From assembly GCA_003165465.1 (NCBI GenBank), contig PLUM01000053.1, positions 1 to 64,000 of the forward strand: a DNA stretch of 64,000 nt, read 5' to 3'. Of this stretch, positions 60,160 through 64,000 are shown piece after piece. The position numbers and the translations under genes are program-made. Numbering within the stretch: position 1 is the stretch's first letter; the number at the start of each line of letters is the position of its first letter. A model generated the notes under the pieces. That model saw only the letters and a program-made list of their open reading frames with translations, searched no databases and was not told where the DNA came from. This DNA comes from Acidobacteriota bacterium. GTDB lineage: Bacteria > Acidobacteriota > Terriglobia > Acidiferrales > UBA7541.

Positions 60160-62202
60160 CTAAGGCGTGGACGTTGGATCCATTGGAGTGGGTTCGGCTG
60201 CGGCGGAGAAAAAACCGGAGAGGTCGCGCTGTTTTAGCGTGCGGATGCGGTCGCGCAGGGCGGCGGCGCGCTCGAACTCGAATTTTTTTGCGGCATCGCG
60301 CATTTGCACGTCGAGCTGCGCGAGGACTTCGCCCAGCTTCGCTTCGCTGGTGATGTCCACATCGTCAAAATCCTCGGCGGGTATGGTGACGTAATCGGCT
60401 TCCACGATTGCCGCGAGTTTCATATCCACGGACTTGATGATGGACATGGGCGTGATGCCGTTCGCTTCGTTGTAAGCGACCTGCTTGGCGCGGCGGCGGC
60501 TGGTTTCCTCGATGGCCTGCGCCATCGAGCCGGTCATGCGGTCGGCATAGAGAATCGCGCGGCCTTCCACGTGCCTCGCGCAACGGCCCATCGTCTGAAT
60601 GAGCGCGGTCGCGCTGCGCAGATACCCTTCCTTGTCCGCATCGAGAATCGCGACGAGCGAAACTTCCGGCAGGTCGAGCCCTTCGCGCAACAGGTTAATG
60701 CCAATTAAAACGTCGAATTCCCCGCGCCGCAGGTCGCGCAGGATGCGCACGCGCTCGAGCGTATCGATTTCCGAGTGCATGTAGCGGCAGCGCACGCCGG
60801 TCTCCGTAAAATATTCGGCAAGATCCTCCGACATGCGCTTGGTCAGCGTGGTGACGAGGACGCGCTCATTGCGCTCGGCGCGCTTGCGAATTTCCTCGAG
60901 CAGATCGTCCACCTGCCCCTTCACCGGGCGAACCTCGATTTGCGGGTCCACCAGGCCCGTCGGGCGAATCACCTGCTCGACCACCACGCCCGCCGAGTGC
61001 GTCAGCTCGTACGGCCCCGGCGTGGCCGAAACGTAGAGCACTTGCCCGGTGCGGTGCTCGAATTCCTCGAAATTCAGCGGGCGGTTGTCGAGCGCCGAGG
61101 GCATGCGAAAACCGTAATTCACAAGCGTCTGCTTGCGCGAACGGTCGCCGTGATACATCGCATGGAGCTGCGGAATGGTCTGGTGCGATTCGTCGATGAA
61201 CAGCAGATAATCCTGCGGAAAATAATCCAAGAGTGTGGGCGGCGCTTCGCCCGGCAGGCGGCCGGACATATGCCGCGAATAATTTTCGATGCCGTGGCAA
61301 TAGCCGATCGTGCGCATCATCTCGATATCGAACATCGTGCGCTGCCAAACGCGCTGCGCCTCCGCGTACTTGCCCTGCTTTTCGAGTTCCGGCTTCCACC
61401 AGTCCAGCTCTTCGAGAATCGTTTTGATTGCGCGTTCCCTGTGCGCGGCGGGCATCACGTAGTGCGACTTCGGATAAATCGTCAGCTTCGGCAAATCGTT
61501 CTGCCCGGAACGCACGGCTCCCGTCAGCGGATCGATCTGGCGGATGGACTCGACCTGCGCGCCCCAAAGCTCTATGGCGTAGCCGTTGTCTTCGTACGGC
61601 GGATAAATTTCGAGGCGGTCTCCGCGCACGCGGAACGTGCCGCGCCGCAAGTCCTCCGAGCGCTGGTACTGCATGTCCACGAGTTTCCGGAGCAGCGCTT
61701 CGCGCGCCGTGCCCTGCCCCTTCTCGACCGCGAGGGTCATGCCGAAATACGCTTCGGGCGAACCGATACCGTAGATGCACGAGACGGAAGCGATCACGAT
61801 GACGTCGCGCCGCTCGAAGAGCGAGCGCGTCGCGCTCATGCGCAGCTTGTCCAGCTCGTCGTTGATCGTCGATTCCTTTTCGATGTAGGTGTCCGAAGCC
61901 GGGATGTAGGCTTCGGGCTGGTAAAAATCGTAGTAGCTGACGAAGTATTCGACCGCGTTCTGCGGAAAGAAGTTCTTGAATTCGCTGTAGAGCTGCGCGG
62001 CAAGCGTCTTATTGTGCGCGAGCACGAGCACGGGACGGTTCGCCCGCTCGATCACCTTCGCAGCGGTAAACGTTTTTCCCGAGCCCGTCACGCCGAGCAG
62101 GACTTGATGCTTTTCGCCCGCCTCGATGCCGCGCGTCAGCTGCTCGATGGCCTGCGGCTGATCGCCGCGAGGCTCGTAATCGCTCATGAGTTTGAAATTC
62201 AT
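60160..62202 (-). CDS. uvrB: Excinuclease ABC subunit B
   Basis: A protein of 680 aa. Walker A is [15 protein letters not shown] (about 38-52). The beta-hairpin [17 protein letters not shown] is near 90-107, helicase motifs [11 protein letters not shown] and [10 protein letters not shown] follow, and the C-terminal UVR motif has [16 protein letters not shown] (about 640-655). It is the damage-verification subunit of nucleotide excision repair. Start ATG 62202. Confidence 0.97.
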   Translation of the reverse strand: MNFKLMSDYEPRGDQPQAIEQLTRGIEAGEKHQVLLGVTGSGKTFTAAKVIERANRPVLVLAHNKTLAAQLYSEFKNFFPQNAVEYFVSYYDFYQPEAYIPASDTYIEKESTINDELDKLRMSATRSLFERRDVIVIASVSCIYGIGSPEAYFGMTLAVEKGQGTAREALLRKLVDMQYQRSEDLRRGTFRVRGDRLEIYPPYEDNGYAIELWGAQVESIRQIDPLTGAVRSGQNDLPKLTIYPKSHYVMPAAHRERAIKTILEELDWWKPELEKQGKYAEAQRVWQRTMFDIEMMRTIGYCHGIENYSRHMSGRLPGEAPPTLLDYFPQDYLLFIDESHQTIPQLHAMYHGDRSRKQTLVNYGFRMPSALDNRPLNFEEFEHRTGQVLYVSATPGPYELTHSAGVVVEQVIRPTGLVDPQIEVRPVKGQVDDLLEEIRKRAERNERVLVTTLTKRMSEDLAEYFTETGVRCRYMHSEIDTLERVRILRDLRRGEFDVLIGINLLREGLDLPEVSLVAILDADKEGYLRSATALIQTMGRCARHVEGRAILYADRMTGSMAQAIEETSRRRAKQVAYNEANGITPMSIIKSVDMKLAAIVEADYVTIPAEDFDDVDITSEAKLGEVLAQLDVQMRDAAKKFEFERAAALRDRIRTLKQRDLSGFFSAAAEPTPMDPTSTP

Positions 62203-62369
62203 CGCGTTTGGGAAACACAGCGCCTGTCACGGGGCTGCGCAAAACAGCTCATTATAGCGCAGCCGATGGAACCGCGCGGAGGGTTCATGCCAGGCATGGC
62301 GGGAGGCACGGTGCGCGGCGGGAGGCTTCCGGAGAAGCCTTCCCGCCCGCTTCGCATTCAAACGCTCCG

Positions 62370-63338
62370 TCAGGGAATCAGCAGCAATTTCCCCGTCGTC
62401 TTTCTTCCTTCCAGATCCCTGTGGGCCTTCTGCGCGTCCTTCAGGGGATAAATGTATTCGATGCGGAGTTTCAATTTGCCGGATGCGATCGAATTCAGCA
62501 CATCGCTGGCGCGCTGCTGCAGCTCTTCGCTCGTGGCAATGTGGTGCACCAGTGTGGGACGCGTGATAAACAAGGATCCCTTGGTCGCCAGCTTGCCCAG
62601 GTCAAACGGCGGCACGGGCCCGCTCGATGCGCCGAACAGCACAAGATAGCCGCGCGGACGGAGAACGTTCAGGTCCTTCTCGAAGGTGGTCTGTCCAACG
62701 CCGTCATAAATCACGTGGACGCCTTTTCCATCGGTAAGGCGCTTGGTCTCGGCCTCGAAATCCTGCGTCGTATAGAAAATCACTTCATCCGCGCCCGCTT
62801 CGCGCGCCAGCTTGGCCTTTTCCTCGGTGCTTACCGTGGCGATGACGCGCGCCCCGATATTTTTCGACATCTGCACGAGAAGCAGCCCGACGCCGCCCGC
62901 AGCCGCGTGAATCAGCGCGGTCTCGCCCTTTTTCAGCGGATACGTGCTATGCGTCAGGTATTGCGCCGTCATGCCTTGCAGCATCGCGGCGGCCGCCTGA
63001 CGGTCCGTAATGCCTACGGGGACGCGCACGAGCCGGTTCGCGGGTATCGCCTGGTATTCCGCATACGCGCCCGTAACTCCCGTATATGCGACGCGGTCTC
63101 CCACCTTGAAATCCTTCACGTCGCTGCCCACTTCGCTGATCACTCCGCTGCCTTCCTGCCCCAGAATGAATGGCGGATTGACCGGGTAGCGGCCCTCGCG
63201 AAAATAAACATCGATAAAATTAACTCCCGCCGCGGCAATCTTGACGACCGCTTCATTCGGCTTTGCCTGCGGTACGGGAATATCCACGAGGGTGAGGACT
63301 TCCACCCCTCCGGTTTTCGGAACTTGAATTGCTTTCAT
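62370..63338 (-). CDS. NADPH:quinone oxidoreductase, zeta-crystallin-like
   Basis: A protein of 322 aa from ATG 63338, with AGAGGAGA 5 bp upstream. It has the GroES-like N-terminal domain (VDIPVPQAKPNEAVVKIAAAGVNFIDVY) and Rossmann domain with AAAGGVGLLLVQMSKNIGARVI near 145-165. It lacks the zinc-binding cysteines of alcohol dehydrogenases. It probably reduces quinones with NADPH in the cytoplasm. Confidence 0.93.
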   Translation of the reverse strand: MKAIQVPKTGGVEVLTLVDIPVPQAKPNEAVVKIAAAGVNFIDVYFREGRYPVNPPFILGQEGSGVISEVGSDVKDFKVGDRVAYTGVTGAYAEYQAIPANRLVRVPVGITDRQAAAAMLQGMTAQYLTHSTYPLKKGETALIHAAAGGVGLLLVQMSKNIGARVIATVSTEEKAKLAREAGADEVIFYTTQDFEAETKRLTDGKGVHVIYDGVGQTTFEKDLNVLRPRGYLVLFGASSGPVPPFDLGKLATKGSLFITRPTLVHHIATSEELQQRASDVLNSIASGKLKLRIEYIYPLKDAQKAHRDLEGRKTTGKLLLIP

Positions 63339-63487
63339 CTTGTCTCCTCTTGAAGTTGCTCTCACTACATTCTGAACTGATTTGAGCGCGGTTATTATAT
63401 TCCATACGGTCCGCGCGAAGGGGAGGAACCTATGGATTCCCGCTGGCGAACCGCTCCGTTAAAAAACTTGGGAAATCGCTGGAATGT

Positions 63488-63534
63488 GTTGCATGACCTG
63501 AGGGAAAGGCCCCGCCTCTGAAGAGGCGGGCTAC
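63488..63534. repeat. Single family A arm with conserved flank
   Basis: The arm CCCCGCCTCTGAAGAGGC then GGGCTAC (63510-63534) is preceded at 63488-63500 by GTTGCATGACCTG, matching the flank of the single arm at 5938-5983. It lies in the 350-bp gap (63339-63688) between the quinone oxidoreductase start and the edge gene's stop. No gene is seen in that gap. Confidence 0.85.
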
Positions 63535-63688
63535 AGCAACCTACGACCGCGTCGCCGATACTGTTGCCGGGGTCTTCAGGCCCGAGGATTTTCCGCGGCG
63601 CTCGCGAATCTCCTGCCTGAAGAACCCATCACACTTCCGCAATGAATTACCGGAAATCCCGGGACAAAATACATGTTAGATTGACATG

Positions 63689-64000
63689 CTAGATGATGCT
63701 CCGCCGATTTCGAATCTTCACCAGGTGCTCACGCAGCTTGCCGATGATCTCTTCCCGCCGGACGCCATCTAAATCCTTGCGAAGCTCCTCGAGCGCGATG
63801 TGCACCACGTCGTGGTGGTGGAGTTCCTCGGGCGCCACTTCGCTGCTGAGTTTGAGCCAGATGCCGTGGAGCAGATCGATTTCCTTGGTTGTCAGCCGTG
63901 GGGCGTGAGGACCAAGGTAGAAAACTTTTTCCTGGCCATCTGGCGAATAAATTTCGAGAGTTAAATTCGGCCTCGGGTCAGGCAGCGCCTCCCAGGCCAA
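63689..64000 (-). CDS. Protein of unknown function, N-terminally truncated by the window edge
   Basis: The frame is open at the right edge of the window; 103 aa are visible, with no clear start (TTG at the very edge). It includes LTLEIYSPDGQEKVFYLGPHAPRLT, then a helical part (EIDLLHGIWLKLSSEV, HHHDVVHIALEELRKDL) and a basic end (KIRNRRSII). The HHHDVVHIAL segment is notable. I do not recognise the family. Confidence 0.65.
   Translation of the reverse strand: MAWEALPDPRPNLTLEIYSPDGQEKVFYLGPHAPRLTTKEIDLLHGIWLKLSSEVAPEELHHHDVVHIALEELRKDLDGVRREEIIGKLREHLVKIRNRRSII

Overview
The window looks like chromosomal DNA of an Acidobacteriota member, most likely of the Terriglobia/Koribacter-type group. 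The reasons are a secreted protein with the VWFA-related domain typical of acidobacteria (15914-18145), several secreted proteins with a TrbI-like fold, high G+C with frequent GTG and TTG starts, and very dense intergenic palindromes of the GTAGC...GCTAC kind. No phage, insertion-sequence transposase or CRISPR array is visible. This is inference from gene content; no database search was possible.

Layout. 1-5.8 kb: start of sucC, trpD, a trpG/pabA amidotransferase, two exported proteins of unknown function, and an ECF sigma factor translationally coupled to a membrane anti-sigma-like protein that carries a bactofilin-like beta-solenoid. 6-8.7 kb: an exported LVIVD-repeat protein, then an eroded toxin-antitoxin area (higB reduced to its last codons, an orphan higA, a second orphan antitoxin) interleaved with palindromic elements. 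8.8-18 kb: der, a MerR regulator, tRNA-Pro, surE, a glycogen-debranching-type glucosidase, a glycine-zipper exported protein, a tiny basic protein and the VWFA protein. 18-30 kb: almost entirely minus-strand housekeeping genes (ftsY-ribD-ribE; an HD-GYP sensor; cinA, thpR-plsY-gpsA; an IPT/NHL protein; yacG-pgpA). 30-37.4 kb: moxR-DUF58-mutY-tgpA-rimO on the minus strand, then tRNA-Val. 37.7-42.8 kb: a DUF4149 protein, a CADD-type diiron protein with the residues of a self-sacrificing pABA synthase, an AlkA-like glycosylase, ychF, a ZIP transporter and a secreted metallo-beta-lactamase-fold protein. 42.8-47.3 kb: a Gld-like ABC export operon ending in a DUF4340 protein. 47.7-52 kb: two exported TrbI-fold paralogues, a PilZ-like protein, tRNA-Arg and a ComEA-like protein. 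52-64 kb: a tandem M16 peptidase pair, a DUF2520 protein divergent from a membrane glycosyltransferase, a three-gene ABC operon, uvrB, a quinone oxidoreductase and a truncated gene at the edge.

How it fits together. Translational coupling (ATGA, GTGA or TGATG overlaps) marks several operons: sigma/anti-sigma, thpR-plsY-gpsA, moxR-DUF58, the Gld-like ABC set, the M16 pair and the final ABC pair. trpG/pabA and the CADD protein could both feed folate or tryptophan precursors but are 36 kb apart.

The most unusual signal is non-coding: about two dozen palindromic elements in at least seven sequence families. They share GTAGC ends, sit almost only at gene 3' ends and in convergent gaps, and in at least two genes (mutY and an M16 peptidase) supply the TAG stop codon themselves.
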